A stretch of 64,000 bases of DNA from Zygaena filipendulae. Its lineage: Eukaryota; Arthropoda; Insecta; Lepidoptera; Zygaenidae. Below are positions 22,973 to 33,769 of the stretch, piece by piece. A program made the translations under genes and the position numbers. Location: positions 10,074,001 to 10,138,000 of the forward strand of contig OU015650.1 in the NCBI GenBank assembly GCA_907165275.2. The letters run 5' to 3'. Below the pieces are notes generated by a model. That model did no database searches and was not told the DNA's origin. It saw nothing but the letters and a program-made list of their open reading frames with translations. Positions within the stretch are counted from its first letter, which is position 1. The number at the start of each line of letters is the position of its first letter.

Positions 22973-23473
22973 ATATCTATTTATGTAAATGTCATCGAAT
23001 ACAGCTGCTAGGTTTTCCACCCGTATACGGTATATTCTACCTACTATAGTACAATTGACCGAAATATAGTACGATACTATATAATATAGTACGGGTGGCA
23101 ACCCTAAGCGCAGCATAGAGAATTTCAGAAAGAAATGTGTATTTTTTCCCTGCATTTTCCAACGGTACTATCATTTTGAATCCTTCTTTGGAAAAATACA
23201 ATAGGTATTTTTTTTAAAGAAAGGTGGCAACCTTAAGTGAAGCGGTAAAAAGCTCGTACTAGGTATCTTGTCTGACCACTTACAGTTGATTTACAGAATC
23301 TTAATTGATCGGCCGATGGTCCTGCTGCACTTTACGCTTAACATCCTATAAATCATCCCATCCTATAACTCAAACTATCATTTTGAAATTTCGCATGTAC
23401 ACATTATCAGGGGCACGGAAAAGGACATAGGGCCTATTACACGTAAAGCCGATCGATGTGTGCGTGAGCGGCG

Positions 23474-23526
23474 GCGCTGAGTCCGCGCTGAGACCGCGCT
23501 GAGACCGCTATGAGACCGCTCGACGC
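23474..23526 (+). repeat. short minisatellite (GCTGAGACCGC units)
   Basis: About four 11-12 nt units: GCTGAGTCCGC, GCTGAGACCGC, GCTGAGACCGC, TATGAGACCGC. It lies at the edge of a truncated CCGCGG-type repeat (about 23360-23440). The stretch 22620-24270 between the genes is otherwise AT-rich, with no gene seen. Confidence 0.7.
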
Positions 23527-24267
23527 TCTATCTATAGTATAGACGCTTACTATACGTCTAGAGTCTAGACGTAAATAGTAAGCTGTTCCCACCACATTTG
23601 AATCCTCTACTTCTAAGCCATAGAAGTGAAGGATTTATTTTAGGTTCTACAACTTCACACGGTTTGGCTTTAAGGAATATCTACTTAGGTACTTAAAGTG
23701 GTTTAGTGGAACCACGGAAACCGGTTGAAGTGTTTCGAAGGTACCTACCTAAGTACCTACCTATTAATATATTCTCAGAATCCTGAAATCATCGTTTGAG
23801 TATTTCATGCTCGCGGTAAAAATGTGAAAGTCAGTTGTGTTATTTAGGTCTATAGGTACTTCAAGTACCTATGGTTTGATTGATACGATTGATTCACATT
23901 TTGTAAATGTTCCTATTTAATTCTATAAGGTATATAAGGTATAAGGGAAACGGGGAATTTTTATACTATGTATGTATATAGACAAATTGACATCTCGGAT
24001 AATAAAACTAGTACCTAGTACCTGGTACCTAGTACCTAGTAGTTACCTAATCCGAAACCACAAAACCTTTTTGTTCAAACTTTTTGATTTCAACATACAA
24101 GAACATACAAGCACGGAATAATCATCAAAAAATTTATCTATTTACCCCATTGCACATCGCTATCGAATTCTTTTTAAATTAAATGGGTAGGTAGGTATAT
24201 TAGAAGATATGATTTTTTTAGTGGGTATAATCTGTTTGATCTCATCATATTTTTTGTCCCTTATTAT

Positions 24268-24470
24268 ATAACTAGCTGTTCCCCGCGGTTTCACCTTTGA
24301 AGATCCCGCGGGAATTCCGCGATAAAAAGTTCTCTATGTCCTTTTGTGTAGGTACCCCTGACAACTTGTATGCAAAATTTTATGATGATGGTTCAGCCGT
24401 TTTAAGGCTTGAAAGCATAACAAACAAACACACAAACTCACTTTCGCATTTATAATAGTAAGGATCCCAA
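24268..24470 (+). repeat. CCGCGG-type repeat, B unit
   Basis: Starts CTAGCTGTTCCCCGCGGTTT, includes AAGTTCTCTATGTCCTTTTG, and ends TTTCGCATTTATAATAGTAA. It is a full-length copy in the ADAMTS-GPCR intergenic region. Confidence 0.85.
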
Positions 24471-25121
24471 TCATAAATTACTAGTAGATTATTTCCTTTG
24501 ACCCATGAACAATAGAATTTGCAGGTCATAAACTTACGTACACTGCGAATGTGCAGAGCGTGGTAGGTACGTAAGTGGTAACGGATGACAAGCGTTGAAT
24601 ATTGATGAGCATCCAGTCACGCAAAATTAACGATAGGTATGTAGATGTAGATAACTCGTAATATAGGTACCTACTTTCTTCAGGCCCATTCATATCTATC
24701 TATCTATTTTTTACTGTTTTATGCAACTTGTACCTATACGTTATGGAACGTGACGTAAGGACAAAACTTTACAATTAGTAATTTTAGGGTCATGTCGTGT
24801 ACACATTTAATAATAATAATTGACCAATTAACGATGTGGCCGGCCATTTTATGAAATGGCCAGTCGGTCAGCCACATCATGAACTAAAAAATGTCACCAG
24901 ATTTTGTCTTTGGTGCATCGCCTGGCGATACCGCGGCACGCTTGCTACTCGCTCGACTTGGGCGACTGCTCGGAACAAGTCAGGTATTTTAAAATTTAAT
25001 GGTAGGCCTCCTGTACAAACCGATCTACCGTGCTCTCCCTGTCTATAAAGTCAAAAAGAACTTGTAACTAAACACTTGTATAGTAAATTTTAATCAGTTC
25101 ATTTTATACACACACATCATG

Positions 25122-25437
25122 GGGATGTTGACTACTTTTGAAAATCAAAATTCTAATTAGTCCGTCAGTTAGAAAATAAAAAACAATAGACACGTATTTT
25201 TTGCTTTTTTAAATAAAATATACAGAGATAAAGCGCATTAAAGTTTAGGGTGAGGGGGTCGTGACGTCGCTAACCGCTAAAACCGCCATACACACTGTTC
25301 AAATAGTGACGTCACGCGAAATTTCAACTCAATGTATCGCCGTTATTTTTTGATTACTTAAAAAAAGAAAAAATACATGTCCAATATTTTTTATTAATCT
25401 ACAAGACGGGCTAACAAAAAAATTAGTCAACATGCCC
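25122..25437. mobile_element. MITE, family 1 copy 2, upstream of the GPCR
   Basis: Nearly the same as 390-712: GGGATGTTGACTAC at the left and TTAGTCAACATGCCC at the right. The right end is about 300 bp upstream of the GPCR start codon. It keeps one perfect TGACGTCA palindrome (about 25309) and one altered TGACGTCG. Confidence 0.78.
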
Positions 25438-25737
25438 ATTGGCCAATTCTTAGATGCGGCCACCACGGTACCAATTAACTACTTTTATTCAAATCAATTT
25501 TCATTGTAGCAGATTTGTATAAGTTTATCCTTGTACCTTCATAACGTTCGAAGCTCGCTCGGATGCTCTCTTGTGCACATGTCGGTGCCGCATGAGTCAC
25601 AACAGGAGAAAAAAAAACGGTGAGGGCCGGAGGTCGGCGAAGTATGTGACGACGAGTCGGCGAGCGCGTGGTGACGGGCGCTGCGTCGAGGCCGAGTCAT
25701 TGATCCCTGTGCGCTCCTGGACGTCTGACGCGGCGCC

Positions 25738-27153
25738 ATGTCGCAGCTCGCGCCTGCGCCCTCTCCGCTGTTCCCGCCGCTCGCGGTCGCAGTGTGCATC
25801 ACGTGCTTAGCCGGCGCCAGCGCACTCAGTTATTGCGCCCTTCTTACAGCGCTCATTAAACAAACAAAGAGAGGTAGGAAACTATCATAATAATATTTGC
25901 ACGTCTATATTAACATTTAACAACCAAATTTACTATAATTATCTTACCTCTGTGATAACAGCTACTTAACGTTACACACTAGCGGCGAAACGGATTGTTT
26001 TAAATTTTTTTTAATCTGCTTTTTTTAGTTGGTTGCTGATCCTGATTATAGTTATAAGGGCTACAACACATCCTACCTAATAGTAGGCAACAGGGTACAG
26101 ATTAGGTTTTAAACATGTTAGGTCTCTAATGTAGGTATTTTCATCGGTAGATATTTTTACTTTGTTAAGTACTGAGTTACTTTATTTAAAATTTAATAAG
26201 TTATGTGACTTACGCATTTGATTGTTCCAGGTTTATTTTTAATCATCTTGCAGTTGGCAATCGCTGATTTTCTACTCCTTGCAACATCAGTTTGGCCCGA
26301 ACTTTTGTCCTGTAACGACAGAACTTGGAATTTTGGCAAGTACGGCTGTTCAGCGCATCGAGGTTTCAGCGTGTTCGCATCAACGGCATCGATGTACCTA
26401 TCGGCTACTGCTGCCCTGCACATGCTCGCCACCAATAATGTACAGGAAAAGAAAACTAAAAGGCGCCTTAAAGTATATCAGCGCAATGAAGATGCAGAAG
26501 ACTTGAGATCATCTTGTAACAGTTTAGTCGCAAACAGCGATTCATCTAACCCGCGAACGGTGAATGTTGACTATAGACTGACGGAGGATAGAGTGCCTGT
26601 AAAACTGCCATTAATTTTTGTTTGGATTCTGTCTGCTTCCCTGAGCATACCAGATTTTACGTTGAGCACAATTGTAAATATTGATCATAACATCGAACAG
26701 TGCACTTTAGTTGACTCCCAGCATCAACTGAACCTATATTGGATATTTTCAATCGGCAACTTGTCGTTATCTACCTTGATATTAATAAGTTTGGCCGTTT
26801 TATTATTATACAAAATTATTACATCCAAGAAGAACATTTCAAAAGATGTCTCAGCAGGCCTCAAGCTATCACTACGTTTAATTATAGTGCATACCGTGCT
26901 GTGTGTCCCACGTTTGGTTTTTAACATTTATGGTGCCTTTTATAATAACTATTTTTTTAACCAAATATCTCTTAGTAATGTGACAAAACAGCAGGACAAT
27001 GTTTTAATTATGATTAGTTTAGCATTAGGTATTGCGTACCAAATGGCAACTGTAATTCGTCCACTAATATGCATACTTACAATGCCAAGTTTAAGAAAAG
27101 TATTCAACGTTATAGGTAAGAAAAAACTACGAAGTAATAATGATTGCGTATGA
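25738..27153 (+). CDS. divergent seven-transmembrane GPCR (class A-like)
   Basis: Two exons, 25738-25873 and 26231-27153, give 352 aa. The splice junction completes a Gly codon (G|GT). Exon 1 encodes a short Pro-rich N-terminus and TM1 (AVAVCITCLAGASALSYCAL). TM2 has the class A signature LAIADFLLL. Cys at the top of TM3 (GKYGCSAH) and Cys in extracellular loop 2 (IEQCTLV) can form the standard disulfide. TM3 ends AALHMLAT where DRY is expected. TM6 has LCVPRLVF in place of CWxP. TM7 has VIRPLICIL where NPxxY is expected. A strong donor (GGTAAGA, 27115) lies near the end of the frame, so the C-tail may be longer in some transcripts. It is probably a plasma-membrane receptor. The ligand is unknown and I do not assign an orthologue. 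Confidence 0.85.
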
Positions 27154-28099
27154 AACGTTTGATTATACTTTACCACTATGACATACCAAATGTATCTGTC
27201 CTAGAGATACAGACTGCAAAGCTTTAAGGCTGTGCAGTGCAGATGTGAGAATACTTCTAGATAGCTGTAGTAGGTAGTAGTTAAAGTAGGTACCTAAATA
27301 ATTAAAAGCGCTCAATATTATTCAACACTTAAATATTTAATGGCCCATTTAAAATAACACAATTTTGCTATGTTATTTGCTAACGGCTCTTACAATTATT
27401 AGTTGTAATTTTAGTAAAGACCACCACGTCTTCATCCAGTAGCGCTCGTCGGTGGGTAATCTTAAATCATATCAAAGCCAAAATTATATATTATACTTAG
27501 GACTATATACCGACTATTACTATTAGGTAAGTACTTATGGTTATACCGACTGATGACAATAATTTATCATATAACTTAGAAGGCGTAAGTAGGGGTTTCT
27601 TAGTTTGAAGTATACGTACCTATATAATATTGTAGGAAGTACCACTGACTACCGGAAGTGTTTATATTATCTCCTTGACCTGCACAACTTGTTGACCTTT
27701 CTAAGCTTTGCGCCGTAGCTCTGAGGTAACGAACGAATCGTCCTTCATAGAAATACGAAGCCAAACAGTGACCCTTCTTTGATAAATCTTGATAAACGAA
27801 TGTATTTAATCAATCGTATCTATTTATAAATAAATAATTAATCAAACGTATGTATTTCATCAAAAATCTTACAACAGTCCGTTTTAGGACCTAAGTAGGT
27901 ATACGAGTAGATACATACTACACGGTTTCCATTGTTTATCTAGGTAGTTATCCAGAAAAATTAATGAAAAAATTCGGTCACGTCTGATTTAAGAAATATT
28001 TATTTACTTAACTGGGTTACCTACATAATTTTGGTAATAATACAAAAAAAGAAACAAAAATGAATGAAAACACAATACACTGAAAGAAATTACTAGTCC
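27154..28099. other. AT-rich intergenic stretch
   Basis: This is the GPCR 3' flank. No AATAAA lies close to the stop, and no gene or clear repeat border was found. Confidence 0.4.
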
Positions 28100-28245
28100 T
28101 TACTAATATCATAAATACGAAAGTGAGTTTGTTTTTTTGTTTTCTACACTCTCGCGGTTAAGCCGCTAAACCGATCACCACGAAATTTTTGCATACCTGT
28201 TGTCAGAAGGGCATAGGCTACTTCCTATCCATTTTATAACACACA
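28100..28245 (-). repeat. CCGCGG-type repeat, truncated, reverse orientation
   Basis: Starts CTTACTAATATCATAAATAC and runs through GCTAAACCGATCACCACGAA to GGGCATAGGCTACTTCC. The CCGCGG end is missing. Confidence 0.65.
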
Positions 28246-29429
28246 TTAATTTATAGGTTATTTTATACAAAAAGTCGAAGGGGCACAACTTACCTACCCC
28301 GTCAAGGGGTCAGTCGTGCCGATGGAGAAACGTAAGTTGTGGCGTTTATATTTAAAGTATGTTAAAGTCAAATAGAGGGGTTTTAAAACAATAAATAAAG
28401 TTTTAACTTACAAATAAAGTGTATTTATTTTTCATTTATAAAAAAAATTCAACTCTCAACTTCTAATCTATCTATTTGAAACCAAGTTTTAAAAAATTAG
28501 AATATAAAACAACCTTTTTCTTTTCTAGTTTGTGACTTTCCCCCTTTTTTTGCTCTTGTTGGCCTGATCTTCGTCTATCACGTTCTTTTCCTGAATCTAG
28601 GCTCATATCTTATTACCGCACACCATACATTCTCTTTTCAGCAACAATTTCCTTAGGTAATGTAATTTTGGAAAAATATAATATATTATTTAATATTTAT
28701 TTCCATTTTACAAGATAATTTTTTGTTTAACCTCCAGCCAAAGGCACTTTGAACCCCGTTAGTAACATAGTAATTACAGTTCGATTTTTAAAAACATGAT
28801 GAACACAGCGTTATTATACGTTGTCTCCTCAAGAATCTTTGATATATTGTCAACACTTTACTGAACCACTTAAAACAATAGCTAACAAAATGTAAGACAT
28901 TGACCAAAAAGTATACATGTGAAAATATTTACTTACGAGGCACCGGCAGGGTCCATAACTGACGCAACTAGAATGGCGGCCAAAATGTGGGCGTAGGTAA
29001 AGCACTTCTCGACGTAAAAACAAAACGTTTGTATGTCTTTTCATCTTTGAGATATTCTCATCGGAACAACTTCCCCCCGGCACTTTGAACCCCGCTCTCC
29101 CCTAATATTTGTCGTGTTTCATTTTCTGACCCCAAATATTGCTTTCTTTTTCTAAATTAATCCTTGATCTCACTGGACTCTTCTATTTCAACATGTATAC
29201 AGGATGGAAATTTAACACGTCAGTGTTTTCTCGAAATAAGGAACTTTTCATTACTGTAGTTAGGTACCTATACTACAATTTATTTTCCTAACAAAATGTA
29301 GGTATGGGAAAAGCTTTTTCGATTTGTGACATTTCTGATAGGTACCCTAACGGTCTAACCTAACTTGGCCCCATAAAACCTTTTGATCTTTGTCGGATAC
29401 AGGGGCCTATCGCATCTTTGTCTGATATA

Positions 29430-29850
29430 GCTGACCCCCGCGGTAATTTCCGAGTTCCCGAGGAAATCCTGGGATAAAAAGTAGCTTACGTCACTCAGGA
29501 TCACTGTAGCTATAAGTGAAATAATGTTCAAAATCGGTTCAGTAGATCTAGAGATTACCCCTACAACCACACAAACTCACAATCTCCGGAGTTCCCGCGG
29601 GAATCCCAGAGTAAAAAGTATCCTATGTCACTGAGGATCACTGTAGCTTCTTATAAGTGAAAGAATTTTTAAAATCGGTTCAGTAGATCCAGAGATTACC
29701 GCCTACGATCTCACAAACACACAATCTCCGGAGTTCCCGCAGGAATTCCGGGATAAAAAGTACTCTATGTCACTCAAGATCACTGGAGCTTCTTATAAGT
29801 GAAAGAATTTTTAAAATTATTACCCACTACCATTTCACAAACTCACGAAA
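29430..29850 (+). repeat. three tandem copies of a CCGCGG-type sub-repeat
   Basis: Three head-to-tail units of about 140 bp each run from a variant of GAGTTCCCGCGGGAAT through GATCACTGTAGCTTC to CACAAACTCACAATCTCCGG. They start near 29440, 29586 and 29730. Related single copies are at 53053-53275 and in part at 57365-57460. Confidence 0.8.
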
Positions 29851-29896
29851 TACTAGTTAGTTACCTAATACCTACTGTTTTACCAAGACAACAAAT

Positions 29897-30613
29897 CTGC
29901 CCACCAGACACTAAAGTGCAGTAACAGCAAAATAACGATTGCGAGATAAACGGCATTTAAGGTTAAGAATGTGAAATAAAAATTAACTAGATGCATAAAC
30001 AAAAAATTATGCTGAAAGGTTGTTAAGGCGTAGGTTCGCACGTCATTAACAATAAAAAAATATATCACAATAACTTTAGCTGGGAATAACCATATGTGTG
30101 TCACTATGTTTTCCAAAATAATCAGCAGTAATGCTGTATTTTACTGCGTTTTAGTCAGTTTTTAATGAATGTTAAGTATTCACAACTAAAATGCGGGGCT
30201 AGCTTTGATTTTGCTGCATTTTAGACTTTAGTTGGGAGTTCATGACAATAAATTGTATTTTTCTAATTGCAGTAAAAATAGCTAGTATGGAGGTAAGTTT
30301 TACTGCATATTAGTTAGTTTTTTTTAATTATATCCATAAACATAAAACTATTTAAAAGGCCGTAAAATTTGATTGCTTACTGCATTTTAGTTAGGAAACC
30401 TTAAAATTTCGCCTGCAGTATAATTTTTACTGCATTTTAGTTGGGAAATCATGCCAAATTGTTAATTTTATTGGTTTTGCAGTAAGAGTAAACTGTTAAA
30501 TAAAAATAAGTTAATTCAGCAGAAACCTTATGAAACCCGCTTTCAGAATCACTAATAAAACGAAAAACCACAAAAGGGCTATTAGATACTGCACTTTAGT
30601 GTCTGGTAGGCAG
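29897..30613. mobile_element. non-autonomous DNA transposon (27-bp inverted ends)
   Basis: The left end CTGCCCACCAGACACTAAAG then TGCAGTA pairs with the right end TACTGCA then CTTTAGTGTCTGGTAGGCAG, with one mismatch. The interior repeats the phrase ACTGCATTTTAGT in both orientations. There is no transposase frame. The target duplication is not clear. Confidence 0.75.
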
Positions 30614-31305
30614 AAATAACGTTGTTTCGGGATGCACTCGGACTGTTGTGCTGAGCTGAGTATCCTAGATTTCAGGTCAAATCCATCCAGTAGTTTTTCG
30701 TGATGCGCGTTGAAACAAACCAACATTCAGATAAATTAAAATGCATTCGAAATGCATTCTAATATAATTATATCTACAGCATAATTAGCCTACCTGCTTG
30801 TAACTACACCTGCCATCTGACGGAATCTCAACACAACGACAAACGTTACAACTTCCAACCTGATACTATTTAGAAGCTTCCTGTAAAACGCAGTGATAGT
30901 TTTTTTGGCTTCCTGACTGATCATCAACAATCAACACCAAGTCGAAACTAAAACCAACATGGAACGAGTTTCCTGTGGGTTGTGATTGTCGGTAAGCCGA
31001 GTGCACTCGTGTTATTAGTTATTTGCCTTTATTTGCAACAAGTCAGCAGCCATTTTGTTTACCCTAACGATTGCCCTAGCCGCAGCGCAGCCGCACACGG
31101 ATGATTTCGCGGTCGGTTCCACGATATGGTTAGCATCTGACACCGGAAGGTTCTGATGAATACGCTTACCCCTTGGCCACAGTCACGGCGGCCGCCGCAG
31201 CTGTGGCGCCGCCCTTTTAAAAGTCATATACATATAATATTAGCTATGTCATCATAGCGGAAGAATATTTGAACGCCTCGTAGTATGAAGGTGCGTCAAG
31301 TTATA

Positions 31306-31343
31306 CAGCCGTTCGTAGTGATTACCTTCTCTCTGCAGCCGTT
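31306..31343 (+). repeat. 21-22 nt micro-insert flanked by CAGCCGTT duplication, site 1
   Basis: CAGCCGTT (31306-31313), then CGTAGTGATTACCTTCTCTCT plus one G, then CAGCCGTT again (31336-31343). The same core AGTGATTACCTTCTCTCT occurs at 42564-42581 and 43464-43481. Confidence 0.7.
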
Positions 31344-31930
31344 TTTGAATCTTTCGATTGTATTTTTTTTTTAAGTATGTTCACCGATTACTCGAAGACG
31401 GTTGGACCAATTTGAAAAAATCTTTTTTTGTTTGAAAGGGTATACTCCCAATTAGGTCCCATTGCCACCAAATCCAGATCTGATCATGGGATCTTGGAGA
31501 AATCGAGGGAACTCTTCAAAAATTATAGGCACACCTATAGTGATTTGGGTATTTTTTATAGTAAATCGTTCATTTGCTTTCGAAAAGTAAAATTTGAAGA
31601 AGTGGAACTGATGATGAAGACCACAGATGGTCATCGGAACTACTCAACAATAATACGTATTTCACGGATTCCGATTGGAGCTATTTCGAAAAATGTTTTT
31701 TTGTTTGAAAGGGGATACTTCCAAATTGATTCCATTGTCACGAAGTCAAGATCTGATGGTGGGATCTTGGAGTAATCGAGGGAACTCTTCAAAAATTATA
31801 GGTACACCTATAGCGATTATTGGATTTTTTATAGTAAATCGTTTATTTTCTTTCGAAAAGCAAAATTTGAAGAAGTGGAACTGATGATGAAAACCACAGA
31901 TGGTCATCGGAACTAATCAATAATAGGTAT
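31344..31930 (+). repeat. interspersed repeat, same family as 8101-8460, partly doubled
   Basis: CTCGAAGACGGTTGGACCAA and GGGATCTTGGAGAAATCGAG match the 8.1-kb copy. A second partial unit begins near 31665 (GATTCCGATTGGAGCTATTT) and repeats AGTGGAACTGATGATG. The frames in it are repeat-borne. Confidence 0.75.
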
Positions 31931-32177
31931 TTCACGGGTTCTGATTCGTTAACATTAATATACTTTCTAAACAATTTATGTTCGTCACAATGTTTATGGT
32001 GAAGTGGAACTGATGGTGATGTACTAGGAGAACTCCTCAACAATTAACGTCCCTGCATCGGGAAAAGCAATATTTTGTAAAAGGTGATGAGCAGTTGACA
32101 TTAGGCTATGGCAATTTAGAGAAATTACCAACTAAGTCACTTAAAAGCGAGAAATAAACAAAATTTTAACAAAAAAG

Positions 32178-32575
32178 TTAAAACCGACTTCCAAAAACAC
32201 AAAACTAAAAATAAAAAGCTAATAATGACAAAATACCGATTTAATCCAAAAGACAAACACACACGTAATATTATTATTGGTTTGTGCTACAACTGTTATT
32301 GTTCTGAGGCTACAACTGATCGGTATAAGTAGGTGACAGCTAAATATAGAGGGGGTAGATGGGCTAAGTCGACTCTTACCACCAGATCTTCGTGAGCAGA
32401 ACAACCCAAGTAGGCAGACACCAGCGGGCTTGTCACCGAATTCAAACCGATCAGTTGTAGCACAAACCAATAATAATATTACGTGTTTTTGTCTTTTGGA
32501 TTAAATCGGTATTTTGTCATTATTAGCTTTTTATTTTTAGCTTTTTAGTTTTGTTTTTGGAAGTCGGTCTTAATT
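32178..32575. repeat. inverted repeat with about 110-bp arms
   Basis: The left arm includes GGAAGTCGG in inverse, TAATAATGACAAAATACCGA, and TTATTATTGGTTTGTGCTAC. The right arm is the inverse: GTAGCACAAACCAATAATAA, TCGGTATTTTGTCATTATTA and GGAAGTCGGT. About 150 bp of non-repeated sequence lies between. Both outer ends carry the ACCGACTTCC phrase of the 8101-type repeat. Confidence 0.8.
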
Positions 32576-32623
32576 TTTTTGTAAAAATTTTGTTTATCGT
32601 CTATATTCTATAGCTTTTCTATA

Positions 32624-32690
32624 GCAGTGTTTTTCAACGTGTGGGCTGCGACCCCCTAGGGGTTAATATTTATCATAGGTAATACTCATT
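32624..32690 (+). mobile_element. hAT-type terminus (CAGTGTTTTTCAACGTGTGG)
   Basis: CAGTGTTTTTCAACGTGTGG followed by GCTGCGACCCCC resembles a terminal repeat of hAT elements. No matching inverted end was found within the window, so only one terminus or a truncated copy is present. Confidence 0.5.
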
Positions 32691-32699
32691 GGTTGTAAC

Positions 32700-33769
32700 T
32701 GTTGTAAGTTAACTTATTTATAAAGTAGCTTCTGCCGTGGTTGCTCCGACATGACAATTAGTATGGCGGTTGGTGTGAGCTAGAGCTGAATCATACGACT
32801 ATCGTGAAGCAAATTCAAATGACCGAAATTGAATGGGAGTTTTGGAGTGGTTTTTCGATGCATTATACAAAAGCAGCCTTTGTACATATAAAGCTAATTT
32901 GCGAAATATACATCTATATTTAATTTACATATGAAAAATCTCTGGGGTAATTAGGTGGCGGTTTTATTTAAATATTTATTTCTAAACTAAAAATTGTATT
33001 TAATACAAAAGTTTATTGGTGAAAACATGAAAAATATAACGAGATTAATAATGGCTGATAAAATGCAGCAGAAATGTTACAATATTTTGTCCATCACATG
33101 AATTTTTCACTAATAAATGCTTGAAAATTTAGAACGCTAAAATTAAATAGTTAATCAGAGATGGGCACAATAAAATGGTTAATGTCAACGACAATATTAG
33201 TTTATGGAAAACTTTTAAGGACATTACAAAACCACAAAAAATGGACACTAACAAGTTTTTTGTGCCCTGATAATACAGCCGTTGCAGATTGATTATAAAT
33301 TGTTCTCTAAAAATTAACTTTATAGAATGTTCGGGCGCACAACAATTTTACACCTAACGTAATATTCAAAACGACATTCATCATCATAGTCTCCATTTCA
33401 CTGCGGACAAGCGGCGAAAGGAATGTTATGGGGGCCGACCGAGCTATATCTGTTCGAAAGGAAAACACTTTTAACTTAAGAAACCGTAATTTTAATAACT
33501 TAAGTTATAAATATTTATATTCATCAGGTCAGCTCGATATCTGTAATCCAGTGTAAATACAGAAATACAAAACCGTCAAAGATGACACATAACATTTAGA
33601 CGGAACGTGAAGGTCCGCTGCGAACGACATTTAACATTTTTTACAAGCGACGGCTCGCAACGGCGCCGGGTGGGTCCCGAGCCGCGCGGCGTTCTCGAAT
33701 GTTACTCGTTTTCTTATAAAACATCGATGAGAACAAATGCGTGTGCTGGGGGGTGGGCGCGGCGCGGGA
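32700..33769 (-). other. 14-3-3 zeta 3' flank, probably 3' UTR
   Basis: Unique AT-rich sequence without recognisable repeats follows the 14-3-3 stop on the minus strand. Candidate AATAAA signals on that strand (TTTATT on the plus strand) occur around 32950-33020. The end of the transcript cannot be placed from sequence. Confidence 0.35.

Noticed and set aside
24836..25048. 70-codon plus-strand frame starting MAGHFMKWPVGQPHHEL
   Set aside because: The start lies in an imperfect hairpin (GGCCGGCCATTT/AAATGGCC) typical of a small repeat; no family resemblance or splice context.
28742..29094. Direct repeat GGCACTTTGAACCCCG about 340 bp apart
   Set aside because: It could mark a repeat border, but I could not find ends, duplications or coding to support an element.
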